A DNA stretch of 64,000 nucleotides from Riemerella anatipestifer (GCF_035666175.1 NZ_CP142016.1:2500005-2564004); one strand, 5' to 3'; positions 27,342-36,500 are shown, counted from the first letter of the stretch. Numbers and translations: made by a program. The notes: generated by a model not told the origin, from the sequence alone.

Positions 27342-28424
27342 ATGATTATCAAAAAATTATATTTAACAAATTTCAAAAATCATCAAGAGCGAGTGTTTGA
27401 TTTTTCCTCCGAAATCAATAGTTTCGTAGGGAATAATGGGGCAGGGAAGACCAATATTTTAGACGCTTTGCACTATTTGTCCGTAGGTAAAAGTTTTCTA
27501 GGGAATTCTGATGTTAATAATATTTTGACGGGGGAAGACTTCTTTACTTTAGAGGCGGTGGTAGATGATGGCGAAAAAGAAACGATATTAAAAATTATCC
27601 AAAGCAAAGACGCTAAAAAATTGGTAAAGAAGAACGATAAGTCTTACGCTCGTTTGTCAGACCATATTGGGTTTTTGCCAAGTGTGATGATTTCTCCCTA
27701 TGATACCAATCTTATCTCTGATTCTGGGGAGAGCAGAAGACGATTTTTAGATGCGATGATTTCGCAGGTAGATGCAGAGTATTTGCACTCTATTATGCAA
27801 TACCAAAAAGCACTTAAACAAAGAAATGCCTTACTAAAGTCTTTCGCTAAAAATAGATATTTTGATAAAGATTCGCTAGAGATTTATGATGAGCCTTTGT
27901 GCCAATATGCAGGGGTGATTTTTGAAAAGAGGAGCCTATTTATCACACAGCTACTGCCTACTTTTTTGCATTTTTATAATATGATTTCTAATGGTAAAGA
28001 GGAGGTGGATATTGTTTACCAATCGGATTTGGAAGAGCAAACAATGGCAGAAGTCCTATCTCAAAATGTAGAAAAAGACCGAGTGCTGACCTACACTTCT
28101 AAAGGAATTCATAAAGACGAACTTCGCTTTGAGATGAGTGGGGATTTGATAAAGAAAATTGGTTCCCAGGGGCAGCAGAAGTCGTTTTTAATTGCGTTAA
28201 AGTTGGCTCAAATCAACCGTATTAAAGAAATTACAGGGAAGACGCCTCTGTTGTTACTAGACGATATATTTGATAAGCTGGACGACCGCCGTGTGGCTCA
28301 ACTTATAGAATTGGTGAACAAAGAACATTTCGGACAGATATTTATTACAGATACCCATAAAGAACGAACGGAAGCCGTAGTAAAAAACATCAATGAAGAA
28401 AGCCGTATTTTTGAGATAGCTTAA
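27342..28424 (+). CDS. recF: DNA replication and repair protein RecF
   Basis: This 360-residue SMC-like ATPase loads RecA at gaps with RecO and RecR. The Walker A is GNNGAGKT (30-37), the ABC-type signature region is GSQGQQKSFLIALKLAQ, and the Walker B is LLLLDDIFDKLD. ATG 27342 is chosen over the longer open frame from 27252 because MIIKKLYLTNFKNH is the family's normal beginning and the longer form would overlap the upstream gene by 76 bp. It starts 15 bp after that gene. The gene is far from dnaA/dnaN, as usual in Bacteroidetes. Confidence 0.93.
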   Translation: MIIKKLYLTNFKNHQERVFDFSSEINSFVGNNGAGKTNILDALHYLSVGKSFLGNSDVNNILTGEDFFTLEAVVDDGEKETILKIIQSKDAKKLVKKNDKSYARLSDHIGFLPSVMISPYDTNLISDSGESRRRFLDAMISQVDAEYLHSIMQYQKALKQRNALLKSFAKNRYFDKDSLEIYDEPLCQYAGVIFEKRSLFITQLLPTFLHFYNMISNGKEEVDIVYQSDLEEQTMAEVLSQNVEKDRVLTYTSKGIHKDELRFEMSGDLIKKIGSQGQQKSFLIALKLAQINRIKEITGKTPLLLLDDIFDKLDDRRVAQLIELVNKEHFGQIFITDTHKERTEAVVKNINEESRIFEIA

Positions 28425-28600
28425 GATTTTTTTGCATAAACAGAATTGTTGCCTGTAATTTTATGAAAAAATGTCGCAACAATCTCGTTTTCAGATTTAA
28501 AACAAGACAAAAAGTCTACTATATTTTCAATTTTTCAAATTTTTTACTTTGGGCATAATTTTGCGTTCTTTAATTTCATAATCTTAAAAAATTAGTAATT

Positions 28601-29653
28601 ATGAATTATAAAGATTTACCTACTTACAGCGAAATTTTAGACCAATTAGAAAAAAAGAAAAGAAAAAAGCATTTACTTTTCGGAAATGGTTTTAGTATTG
28701 CATACGACCATTCTATTTTTTCATATAATGCACTAAGTAAATTTATAGAAGATAACGGTAATGATGCGGTTAAAGGATTATTCAAAACTTTGAACACCAC
28801 AAATTTTGAATTAATTATGAGACAACTTGAAACTTTTTCAAAAGTAGCCCATATCTTTAGTGACGATGAAAAAACACAAGAGAAAATAAATGTAGTTATT
28901 TCTGAACTCAAAAAAAGTCTAATAGATGCAGTTACTAAATTGCACCCATATCATGCTTTTGAAGTCCCCGAAAATAAAAGTAAAGCATGTATCAAATTTC
29001 TGGAAGAATACTTATCAAAAGAAGGATTTGTATTTTCAACAAACTATGACTTATTGTTTTATTGGATATTGATGAGAAATGAATCAAAGCATATTATTGA
29101 TGGATTTGGTAGAGATTTGGAAACAGATTTATATCACAAGAAAGAAGAAAATGATGAGTTAGATTATTCAGAGCTGAGATGGGGAAAATATAGCAAGGAA
29201 CAAAATGTTTTCTATTTACATGGAAGTTTACCAATATTTGATGACGGAATTAATGTTGTAAAAGTTCAATATGATAATGAACATTATTTATTAGAAAATG
29301 TAAAAGAAAGAATTACTAAAGGCGAATATCCTGTTTTTGTTACAGCGGGTGATGGAAATCAAAAATTGAATCAAATTACACATAATAAATATCTAAATTT
29401 TTGTTTAGAAAAATTAATGAATATAGAAGGTTCATTAGTAACCTTTGGTTTTAATTTTGGAGAATACGATGAGCATATTATTGAAGCAATAAACATTGCT
29501 GCAAAAAGAGGTAAAAGAAGCGGAGAAAAACTACATAGTGTTCATATCGGAGTTTATTCCGAACAAGATTATAATCACATTTTAAGTATTACAGACAAAT
29601 TTCAGTGTAAAGTCAATACTTATGACGCAAAAACTGCAAACATTTGGAATTAA
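28601..29653 (+). CDS. SIR2-like protein of the DUF4917 type, possible NADase or defence protein
   Basis: This 350-residue protein has the outline of a SIR2-like NAD-binding fold: a glycine-bearing first loop LLFGNGFSIAYD (26-36), STNYDLLFY (N148, Y149, D150), YLHGSL (H207) and TFGFNFGEYDEHI (D290). The asparagine and histidine match in kind the catalytic residues of SIR2 NADases in anti-phage systems such as ThsA. DUF4917 membership is from memory. There is no membrane segment or fused partner domain. It stands alone between recF and an S9 peptidase, in sequence that looks more AT-rich than its neighbours, with a -7-like TAATTTTG at 28556-28563 and a 170-bp palindromic element 20 bp downstream. 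The setting suggests a strain-variable acquired gene. Function is inferred. Confidence 0.72.
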   Translation: MNYKDLPTYSEILDQLEKKKRKKHLLFGNGFSIAYDHSIFSYNALSKFIEDNGNDAVKGLFKTLNTTNFELIMRQLETFSKVAHIFSDDEKTQEKINVVISELKKSLIDAVTKLHPYHAFEVPENKSKACIKFLEEYLSKEGFVFSTNYDLLFYWILMRNESKHIIDGFGRDLETDLYHKKEENDELDYSELRWGKYSKEQNVFYLHGSLPIFDDGINVVKVQYDNEHYLLENVKERITKGEYPVFVTAGDGNQKLNQITHNKYLNFCLEKLMNIEGSLVTFGFNFGEYDEHIIEAINIAAKRGKRSGEKLHSVHIGVYSEQDYNHILSITDKFQCKVNTYDAKTANIWN

Positions 29654-29672
29654 AAAAACTGTAGACAACATG

Positions 29673-29843
29673 GGTTTTGCAAGATGCGGGGGTGAAGGAA
29701 ATCTCAGAAATATTCTAGAAAATATCCGCAAAAAACTTTTCCATTTTTTAGTTTTTCGTAATTTTAAAAAATGGAAAATGTTTTTGCTAGCGTTCGGTTC
29801 TCCTCTCCACTTATGGTTGTAGTAGCCCGCATCTCGCAAAGCC
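29673..29843. repeat. Nested long palindrome downstream of the SIR2-like gene, MITE- or REP-like
   Basis: The outer arms 29673-29690 and 29826-29843 are inverted repeats matching at 16 of 18 positions (core AGATGCGGG). The inner arms 29728-29750 and 29765-29787 match at 21 of 23 with a 14-base loop and could form a very stable hairpin. No coding capacity is convincing on either strand. It could be a non-autonomous mobile element, a structured RNA or a large 3' UTR hairpin. No second copy is seen in this window. Confidence 0.7.
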
Positions 29844-29911
29844 TCTTTCCTCCAAAATAAAGGTTTGATATTTAATGTAAAACACTTTTAATTCAGTTGA
29901 TTAAAAACAAT

Positions 29912-29942
29912 AAAGGATAGGTTTATAAACCTATCCTTTTTA
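29912..29942. terminator. Bidirectional terminator before the S9 peptidase 3' end
   Basis: AAAGGATAGGTTTA and its exact complement form a 28-bp perfect palindrome with T-runs on one side and A-runs on the other. It lies 22 bp beyond the stop of the minus-strand peptidase gene and would also end plus-strand transcripts from the SIR2-like gene. Confidence 0.85.
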
Positions 29943-29963
29943 TTATATCCTATGTTAGTATCC

Positions 29964-31970
29964 TTAAAGCGTTTCTTTTAACCAATCAAAGAACTCTCTC
30001 TGCCATACCAGACCGTTGTGAGGTTTTAGCACCCAATGGTTTTCGTTAGGGTAGTAGAGTAGTTTGGCTTTTAGTCCTTTTAGTCTTGCCGCTTGAAAGG
30101 CGCCTTGTCCTTGCTCATAAGGCACTCGGTAATCTTTGTGCCCTTGTATAATCATCATAGGCTTGTTCCAATTTTGTACATAGTTACTCGGATTAAACTC
30201 TGTATAAGCTCTTGGTAGAGGGTTGTCGTAAGGAGAACCACCCAAATCCCAGTTCGCAAACCAAAGTTCCTCAGTATTAAGATACCACGATTTCATATCA
30301 AATAGACCATTGTGAGAAATAAAGGTCTTAAATCTGTTTTGGTGTATCCCTGCCAACATAAATACACTGTAACCACCATAACTAGCCCCTACGGCAGCTA
30401 TCCTGTCCCCATCTACAAACGGAAGTGTTTTAGCGTAATCTGTAGCAGAAAGATAATCTCTCATAGGTTGTCCGCCCCAATCTTTAGAAATAGCTTCGTT
30501 CCATTCTACACCCCAGCCTTGCATACCTCTTCTGTTAGGAGCGATAACGATATAGCCGTTAGCCGTCATTAGTGCAAAGTTCCATCTAAGCGAGAAATAT
30601 TGCGTTAATGCAGACTGCGGACCTCCCTGACAATAGAGTAGTGCAGGATATTTTTTGTTAGGGTCGAAGTTAGGTGGGTAGTGGAACCATACGCCCATCT
30701 CTTTGCCGTCCGAAGTTTTTACCATTCTAAGTTCAGATTTAGAAGTGGCGATGTTTTGGTACATCTCTTTATTAACTTCGGTAACTTGCTTCATTGCTCC
30801 GCTTTTGGTGTTTACGGAGAATAAGTCGGCGTTGTGGTTGATGTCTGTTCTAGTAACTAAAAGTTGGTTTTTGGTTTCTGTGATAATATCGTTTACATCA
30901 AAAGTTCCTTCTGTGATTTTAGTTACCTTTTTAGATTTAGGACTGATGCTAAAAAGCTGTTTAGTACCTCTGTAAGCTGCTGTAAAGTAAAGCAACTGAT
31001 TGTTTTGGCTCCAAAAGAAATCTCCAGTAACAGACTCGTCCCAATCTTTGGTAAGGTTGGTTATTACTCCTGTTTTCCAATCCATTATTTTGAGGTCGTT
31101 TTTATCTGCCTCATAGCCGTCCCTTGCCATACTTAACCAAGTAAGATAATTGCCATCAGGGCTGAACTTAGGGCTTACATCATAGCCCTTATTTGCTTCC
31201 GTAAGATTCTTTATAGTTTCACTATCAAAATGATAAGAGAAAATATCTGTATTGGTAGATTTGGCATATTCCGCTCCTTCCAAAGGCTTCATTACAAATA
31301 ATAATTGAGAGGAATCAGGGCTGAATACAAAATCTTCTGCTCCTCCAAAAGGTCTTTGTGGACTGTCCCACTTTTTACCTTCTAGTAAATCTTTAGGAGA
31401 GCTATTTTTGTCCAAATCTATCACAAAAATATGGTTGTATCTTCCTTGGTTAAAGTAATCCCAATGGCGGTGGTTTAGGTCAGAGTAAACATGAGCTGTT
31501 GTATTAGGTACATCATTATATTTTTCTTTACCAAGCACCTTTTCTACAAGCACTTCTTTACTGTAAGCTATCTTTTTTCCATTAGGAGAGACGATAACAT
31601 TATCGGCATCATCAGGTAGAGTATAGAACGAACTCCACGTTTTACCTTGGTCTTTTGAAAGGAATATCTGCTTACCTTCCGTGGCATAGATACCATTCTT
31701 ATCCCATTGGAAGATGTTTTTTCCGTTAAAATTAACTTTAGACGAAAGATTGTTTTTTAAATTGAGAAAGTAGTTTTCGGAATTGGTTTTTTCTGTCTTT
31801 AAGTCGGTTTGTCCTACTTTATAGATTAACCCCGATTGGTCTGGAGCAACTACTTGAACGCTCATTCTTTTGAGCGTCCACAATTTCTCTGGTGTCATAA
31901 GGTTTTGAGCACTGATGAGCATCGGGAGACTGGTCGCCACAGCCAGCATTTTTTGTTTTAAGTTTATCAT
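29964..31970 (-). CDS. Secreted S9-family peptidase, DPP5-like
   Basis: This 668-residue serine peptidase of the prolyl oligopeptidase family has an N-terminal signal peptide (to about residue 21), a seven-bladed beta-propeller with WD40-like repeats (about 25-400, for example KFSPDGNYLTWLS), and a C-terminal alpha/beta hydrolase. The triad is S530 in GASYGGYS, D613 in GHKDYRVP and H645 in NENHWV. The layout and length resemble dipeptidyl-peptidase 5 of Porphyromonas, which releases dipeptides in the periplasm. Exact specificity is not visible. It is a single-gene unit on the minus strand with a terminator at each side. Confidence 0.88.
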   Translation of the reverse strand: MINLKQKMLAVATSLPMLISAQNLMTPEKLWTLKRMSVQVVAPDQSGLIYKVGQTDLKTEKTNSENYFLNLKNNLSSKVNFNGKNIFQWDKNGIYATEGKQIFLSKDQGKTWSSFYTLPDDADNVIVSPNGKKIAYSKEVLVEKVLGKEKYNDVPNTTAHVYSDLNHRHWDYFNQGRYNHIFVIDLDKNSSPKDLLEGKKWDSPQRPFGGAEDFVFSPDSSQLLFVMKPLEGAEYAKSTNTDIFSYHFDSETIKNLTEANKGYDVSPKFSPDGNYLTWLSMARDGYEADKNDLKIMDWKTGVITNLTKDWDESVTGDFFWSQNNQLLYFTAAYRGTKQLFSISPKSKKVTKITEGTFDVNDIITETKNQLLVTRTDINHNADLFSVNTKSGAMKQVTEVNKEMYQNIATSKSELRMVKTSDGKEMGVWFHYPPNFDPNKKYPALLYCQGGPQSALTQYFSLRWNFALMTANGYIVIAPNRRGMQGWGVEWNEAISKDWGGQPMRDYLSATDYAKTLPFVDGDRIAAVGASYGGYSVFMLAGIHQNRFKTFISHNGLFDMKSWYLNTEELWFANWDLGGSPYDNPLPRAYTEFNPSNYVQNWNKPMMIIQGHKDYRVPYEQGQGAFQAARLKGLKAKLLYYPNENHWVLKPHNGLVWQREFFDWLKETL

Positions 31971-32013
31971 AAATTAAGCATTATAGGTTAAGTAAAGCCC
32001 AAAAATAAAAAAA

Positions 32014-32034
32014 TCCGCCCTAAAAGAGCGGATA
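32014..32034 (-). terminator. Terminator after the coiled-coil protein gene
   Basis: On the minus strand ATCCGC pairs with GCGGAT around a 9-base loop, followed by TTTTTTT. It lies 17 bp after the stop at 32051 and before the S9 peptidase promoter region. Confidence 0.8.
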
Positions 32035-32050
32035 GATAAGATTTATTTTC

Positions 32051-32830
32051 TTAGAATTTGATTATTTCCTTCATTTTTTCTGTTTCTTCAATCACCAAAT
32101 CGTCATCTACTAAGATTTTACCAGAATGTTCATCTATAATAATCTTTTTTCTTTGAGCAATTTCCATCTGCTTCTGTGGAGGGATAGTAAAGTAAGACCC
32201 TTTAGGAGCTCCTCTCTCTATACCTACCACTGCAAGACCGTTAGATGACCCTTTTCTAATTCTTTGGTAAGATGCTAGAAGCCTTTGGTCTATCTTATCT
32301 GCGAACTCTTGAGATTTTTCTAGTAAAAACTCTTCTTCTTTTTGAGTTTCTGCGATAAGGCTTTCTAGTTCGTTCTTTTTAAAAGTAAGGTGGTTTTGTA
32401 ACTCTTCAATCTTAGCTTCTAGATTGTTTAAAGATTCTGTTTTGTGGTCTTTTTTAGCACCAAACTCTTTAATCTTCTTCTCCGCTAATTGGATTTCTAG
32501 TTCCTGATATTCTATTTCTTTAGCTAGAGCTTCAAACTCTTTGTTGTTTCTCACATTGTCTTGTTGAGATTTATATTTCTCTATAAGCCCTTGTGCGTGA
32601 GAGATGAGTTCTTTTTTATTTTTTATTTCAACTTCTTGCTCTTTAATTTCGGTAGCAAACTTTTCGGCTCTTTTTCCTAAACCTTCTATTTCTATCTCCA
32701 AATCTTCTACTTCAATAGGAAGTTCACCTCTTGTATTTCTAATTTCGTCTAAACGAGAGTCTATAAATTGTAAATCATACAATGCTCTTAGTTTCTCTTC
32801 TACAGAAATGTCGTTTGTTTTCTTAGCCAT
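32051..32830 (-). CDS. Coiled-coil protein of the zinc-ribbon (DUF164) family without zinc ligands
   Basis: This 259-residue protein is mostly a long antiparallel coiled coil (about residues 10-180) with a conserved C-terminal part reading RGAPKGSYFTIPPQKQ and IIIDEHSGKILVD. In the wider family this part is a zinc ribbon with two CxxC pairs, at the places occupied here by PKGS and EHSG, so all four cysteines are missing. The fold may persist without metal. Function is unknown; the family is sometimes linked to nucleic acid binding. It lies 4 bp after the Nif3-like gene on the same strand and shares its transcript. Confidence 0.82.
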   Translation of the reverse strand: MAKKTNDISVEEKLRALYDLQFIDSRLDEIRNTRGELPIEVEDLEIEIEGLGKRAEKFATEIKEQEVEIKNKKELISHAQGLIEKYKSQQDNVRNNKEFEALAKEIEYQELEIQLAEKKIKEFGAKKDHKTESLNNLEAKIEELQNHLTFKKNELESLIAETQKEEEFLLEKSQEFADKIDQRLLASYQRIRKGSSNGLAVVGIERGAPKGSYFTIPPQKQMEIAQRKKIIIDEHSGKILVDDDLVIEETEKMKEIIKF

Positions 32831-32834
32831 ATCT

Positions 32835-33932
32835 TTATATAAAGTAATTTACAGGGTTAGTACTTTGAGTGGTTTTCAAGGTTGCAAATTTAGTAAAATT
32901 TTCTGATAAAAGTTCAAATAATTGTTGTATGATAAATTGTTCAGACTCAAAGTGTCCTATATCGCATAACAATAATTGATTTTCCGCTTGGAAAAAGTCG
33001 TGGTATTTAAGGTCAGCCGTTAGATAAGCATCACATCTGTTGGCAAGTGCGGCTTTAATACCATCAGCACCGCTTCCGCCTAGCATTGCTACTTTTCGGA
33101 TAGGTTTATTGAGTTTTTGGCTGTGTCTAATGACTTGTAATCCAAAAGTTTTCTTTACTAAATTTAAAAAGTCTTCTTCGGAGATTTCGGTTTCAAACTC
33201 ACCATATTGACCTAAGCCTAGATATTGATTTTCATTTTCAAGGTTATAGATTTGATAAGCCACTTCTTCGTATGGGTGAGCTGTTTTCATCGCTGAAATG
33301 ATGGCGTTCTTTTTATACTTTTCAAAAATAACGGAGATTAAAGTTTCCTCTACGCTTTCCCTTGTGCCTTGTTGTCCTATAAATGGTTGAGAACCTTCTT
33401 GGGGTTTAAAGGTGCCTGTTCCTTTGATATTAAAACTACACTCGTTATAAAAGCCAATGCTTCCTGCTCCAGCCGAGAATAAAGCCTCTTTTACTTTCTC
33501 TTCGTAGTCTTTAGGTACATAGACGGAAAGCTGTTGCAAATCATGATTCTTAGGCATTAAAGTTTTAAGGTTCTTTAATCCTAGTTCTTTTCCAATTCTA
33601 TGATTAACGCCCATAAAATCGTTATCCAGAGCGGTGTGTATGGCAATAATGGCAATTTTGTTTTCTAGGGCTTTCATCACACTTCTTTCCACATAGTTTT
33701 TGCCTGTGATACTTTTTAAGCCAGAGAATATAATGGGGTGAAATGATAAAATAACATTGGTGTTTTTCTCAATGGCTTCATCTACAATGTGTTCTAGTGT
33801 ATCGTGAGAGATAAGAACGCCTGTAACTTCTCTTTTTGGGTTTCCACAAAGAAGACCTACATTGTCAAAATTTTCTGCTTGTGCGAAGGGTACGAGGCGA
33901 TTAAGTTCTGCTACTAGTTCTTTTATTTTCAT
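32835..33932 (-). CDS. Nif3-like dinuclear metal centre protein (DUF34)
   Basis: This 365-residue protein has the Nif3 core split around an inserted PII/CutA-like domain (about residues 130-230). The conserved metal ligands are in ISHDTLEH, ILSFHPIIF, IAIHTALDND and, near the C-terminus, GHFESEQF. The family has been linked to GTP cyclohydrolase-like chemistry and NAD or metal metabolism, but its general role is unsettled. It is translated just before the coiled-coil gene, a pairing seen in many bacteria. Confidence 0.88.
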   Translation of the reverse strand: MKIKELVAELNRLVPFAQAENFDNVGLLCGNPKREVTGVLISHDTLEHIVDEAIEKNTNVILSFHPIIFSGLKSITGKNYVERSVMKALENKIAIIAIHTALDNDFMGVNHRIGKELGLKNLKTLMPKNHDLQQLSVYVPKDYEEKVKEALFSAGAGSIGFYNECSFNIKGTGTFKPQEGSQPFIGQQGTRESVEETLISVIFEKYKKNAIISAMKTAHPYEEVAYQIYNLENENQYLGLGQYGEFETEISEEDFLNLVKKTFGLQVIRHSQKLNKPIRKVAMLGGSGADGIKAALANRCDAYLTADLKYHDFFQAENQLLLCDIGHFESEQFIIQQLFELLSENFTKFATLKTTQSTNPVNYFI

Positions 33933-33999
33933 TTAAAAACTGAATTATTTTTCCACGAAAATAAGAATTTATTATTTATTTGTTATTTTCGCAGCGGCT

Positions 34000-34842
34000 A
34001 TGATACATAGGGTCAGAATAAAAAAAGAGCATAATCTCGTTCCAGAAAAAGGTTGGAAGAAAGAGCTATTTCGCATTATCTATGGGGCAGATACCCCTTT
34101 GGGAAAACTTTTTGATATTGTACTTCTTATCCTTATTTTAATTAGTACACTTACCGTTGTTTCGGAAAGTTTAAGACCTGTAGATAAGCAATATCATCAT
34201 CTTCTTTTAGCTATTGAATGGACTATTTCTATCTTCTTTACGATAGAATATATCTTGAGAATTGTAATTGTCAAAAATAAAAAAGACTATATTTTTAGCT
34301 TTATGGGTATTATTGATTTCTTATCGATGATACCATTCTTTTTGAGCTTGTTTTTCCCACAGACTAAGTTCTTTATGATTATCCGACTGCTAAGAATGTT
34401 AAGGGTTTTCAGGATACTTAATTTGATGGATTATATGCACGACGGACAATATATTGTGCAAGCACTTAGGAAAAGCTCTCGTAAGATATACATATTTATG
34501 CTATTTATTATCATTATAGTGGTATTGTTAGGTTCTGTAATGTATGTGATAGAAGGGGGCGAAAACGGTTTTGTGGATATTCCTACTTGTATTTATTGGG
34601 CGGTGGTTACTTTGACTACGGTAGGTTATGGAGATATATCGCCTGTAACTCCTTTAGGTAAGTTTTTATCGGTTATTTTGATGCTTTGTGGTTATAGCAT
34701 TATAGCAGTTCCTACAGGAATTGTAACTTCCGAAATGAAGTTAAGAACGAAAAAGGATAACGATTGTGAACGCTGTGGAAACTCTAGTAATGATGATGAT
34801 GCTAGATATTGTAAAATCTGCGGAGAAAGATTAAAAGACTAA
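34000..34842 (+). CDS. Voltage-gated potassium channel-like protein with C-terminal zinc ribbon
   Basis: This 280-residue six-helix ion channel has S1-S4 in about residues 38-145, an arginine-bearing S4 (IIRLLRMLRVFRILNL, about 127-142), the pore helix, and the selectivity filter TVGYGD at 207-212, followed by S6. The tail carries C256, C259, C271 and C274 (CERC, 11 residues, CKIC), a zinc-ribbon arrangement that is not part of the usual channel. It is a single gene divergent from nif3, with prfC 68 bp downstream. Substrate selectivity for K+ is based on the filter. The tail's role (assembly or redox/metal sensing) is unknown. Confidence 0.88.
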   Translation: MIHRVRIKKEHNLVPEKGWKKELFRIIYGADTPLGKLFDIVLLILILISTLTVVSESLRPVDKQYHHLLLAIEWTISIFFTIEYILRIVIVKNKKDYIFSFMGIIDFLSMIPFFLSLFFPQTKFFMIIRLLRMLRVFRILNLMDYMHDGQYIVQALRKSSRKIYIFMLFIIIIVVLLGSVMYVIEGGENGFVDIPTCIYWAVVTLTTVGYGDISPVTPLGKFLSVILMLCGYSIIAVPTGIVTSEMKLRTKKDNDCERCGNSSNDDDARYCKICGERLKD

Positions 34843-34910
34843 ATTGAGACAGGTGTTTTTCTAATCAAAAAATTATACCGATTTTTGCAGTCTCAAAAAA
34901 CAGTTTACTA

Positions 34911-36500
34911 ATGTCTTTAGAAAAAGAAATTGCAAAAAGAAAAACCTTTGGGATTATCTCTCACCCCGATGCGGGTAAAACTACGCTTACTGAAAAATTA
35001 CTTTTATTTGGTGGGGCGATACAGGAAGCAGGAGCCGTAAAATCAAACAAAATAAAGAAAGGAGCTACTTCGGACTTTATGGAGATAGAACGCCAAAGAG
35101 GTATATCGGTAGCGACTTCGGTACTAGCATTTGAATACAGAAATCACAAAATAAACATACTAGATACACCAGGTCACAAAGACTTCGCAGAGGATACTTA
35201 TAGAACTCTTACAGCGGTAGATTCTGTAATCGTTGTGATAGATGTAGCTAAAGGGGTAGAAGAGCAAACGGAGAAACTAGTTCAGGTATGCCGTATGAGA
35301 AATATCCCAATGTTGGTATTTATCAATAAATTGGATAGAGAGGGTAAAGATGCCTTTGATTTGCTAGATGAGGTTGAGCAGAAGTTAGGACTTAGTGTAG
35401 TGCCTCTTTCTTTGCCAATAGGTATGGGAGCTCAGTTTCAAGGGATTTATAATATTTGGGAGAAAAATATCCAACTGTTTTTAGAGGAAAAAAAACAAAA
35501 AGTAGGCGAGAGTATTACTTTTGATGATATTCAAGATAAAGCAATAGACGATGCGATAGGTGCAAAAGCAGCAGAAACTTTAAGAGAAGAGTTGGAGCTT
35601 ATAGAATCTGTTTATCCTGAATTTGATAGAGAGCTTTATATGAAAGGAGAACAGCAACCTGTGTTTTTTGGTTCTGCACTTAACAATTTTGGAGTAAGAG
35701 AACTCCTAGATGCCTTTATAGATATAGCTCCAATGCCGCAGCCTAAAGAGTCTGATGTGAGGGTGGTAAAGCCAGAGGAGAAAAACTTTACAGGATTTGT
35801 ATTTAAAATCCATGCGAATATGGACCCTAAGCACAGAGACCGTTTAGCCTTCGTAAAGATTGTTTCGGGAACATTCAAAAGAAATGAAAATTATCTTTTG
35901 GTAAGAGAAAATAAAAAGATGAAGTTTTCTTCTCCTAATGCGTTCTTTGCAGATAAAAAAGAAGTGGTAGATGAGAGTTATCCAGGAGATATTGTAGGTT
36001 TGCACGATACGGGTAACTTCCGTATTGGAGATACTTTAACGGCAGGAGAAAAACTTAACTTTAGAGGCATACCAAGCTTCTCTCCAGAACACTTCCGATA
36101 TATAAATAATAACGACCCACTTAAAGCAAAACAACTGGCTAAAGGTATAGACCAATTGATGGACGAAGGTGTGGCACAGCTATTTACTTTAGAAATGAAC
36201 GGAAGAAAAATTATCGGTACAGTAGGAGCGTTACAGTATGAAGTTATCCAATATCGATTAGAACACGAGTATGGAGCCAAATGTTCTTATGAACCTATAA
36301 GTATACATAAGGCATGTTGGGTTGAGGCTGATGAGAAGTCGGCAGAGTTCCAAGAATTTGCAAGGCTAAAACAACGCTTTTTAGCTAGGGATAAATATAA
36401 TCAGTTGGTTTTCTTAGCAGATTCTTCATTTACAATTACAATGACGCAAGAGAAATTCCCTAATGTAAAGCTACATTTTATTAGTGAATTTAATAGATAG
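34911..36500 (+). CDS. prfC: Peptide chain release factor 3
   Basis: This 529-residue translational GTPase recycles RF1/RF2 from the ribosome after termination. G-domain motifs are HPDAGKT (18-24), RGISVATS (switch I), DTPGHKDF and NKLDREG. After the G domain come the beta-barrel domain and the RF3 C-terminal domain with QYEVIQYRLEHEYGAKC. Length and order are normal (E. coli RF3 is 529). It is followed by a strong hairpin at 36520-36562. Confidence 0.95.
   Translation: MSLEKEIAKRKTFGIISHPDAGKTTLTEKLLLFGGAIQEAGAVKSNKIKKGATSDFMEIERQRGISVATSVLAFEYRNHKINILDTPGHKDFAEDTYRTLTAVDSVIVVIDVAKGVEEQTEKLVQVCRMRNIPMLVFINKLDREGKDAFDLLDEVEQKLGLSVVPLSLPIGMGAQFQGIYNIWEKNIQLFLEEKKQKVGESITFDDIQDKAIDDAIGAKAAETLREELELIESVYPEFDRELYMKGEQQPVFFGSALNNFGVRELLDAFIDIAPMPQPKESDVRVVKPEEKNFTGFVFKIHANMDPKHRDRLAFVKIVSGTFKRNENYLLVRENKKMKFSSPNAFFADKKEVVDESYPGDIVGLHDTGNFRIGDTLTAGEKLNFRGIPSFSPEHFRYINNNDPLKAKQLAKGIDQLMDEGVAQLFTLEMNGRKIIGTVGALQYEVIQYRLEHEYGAKCSYEPISIHKACWVEADEKSAEFQEFARLKQRFLARDKYNQLVFLADSSFTITMTQEKFPNVKLHFISEFNR

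Noticed and set aside
29582..29839. ORFs on both strands through the 29.7-kb palindrome
   Set aside because: They are a by-product of the inverted repeat and overlap the SIR2-like gene's end. The proteins show no protein-like pattern.
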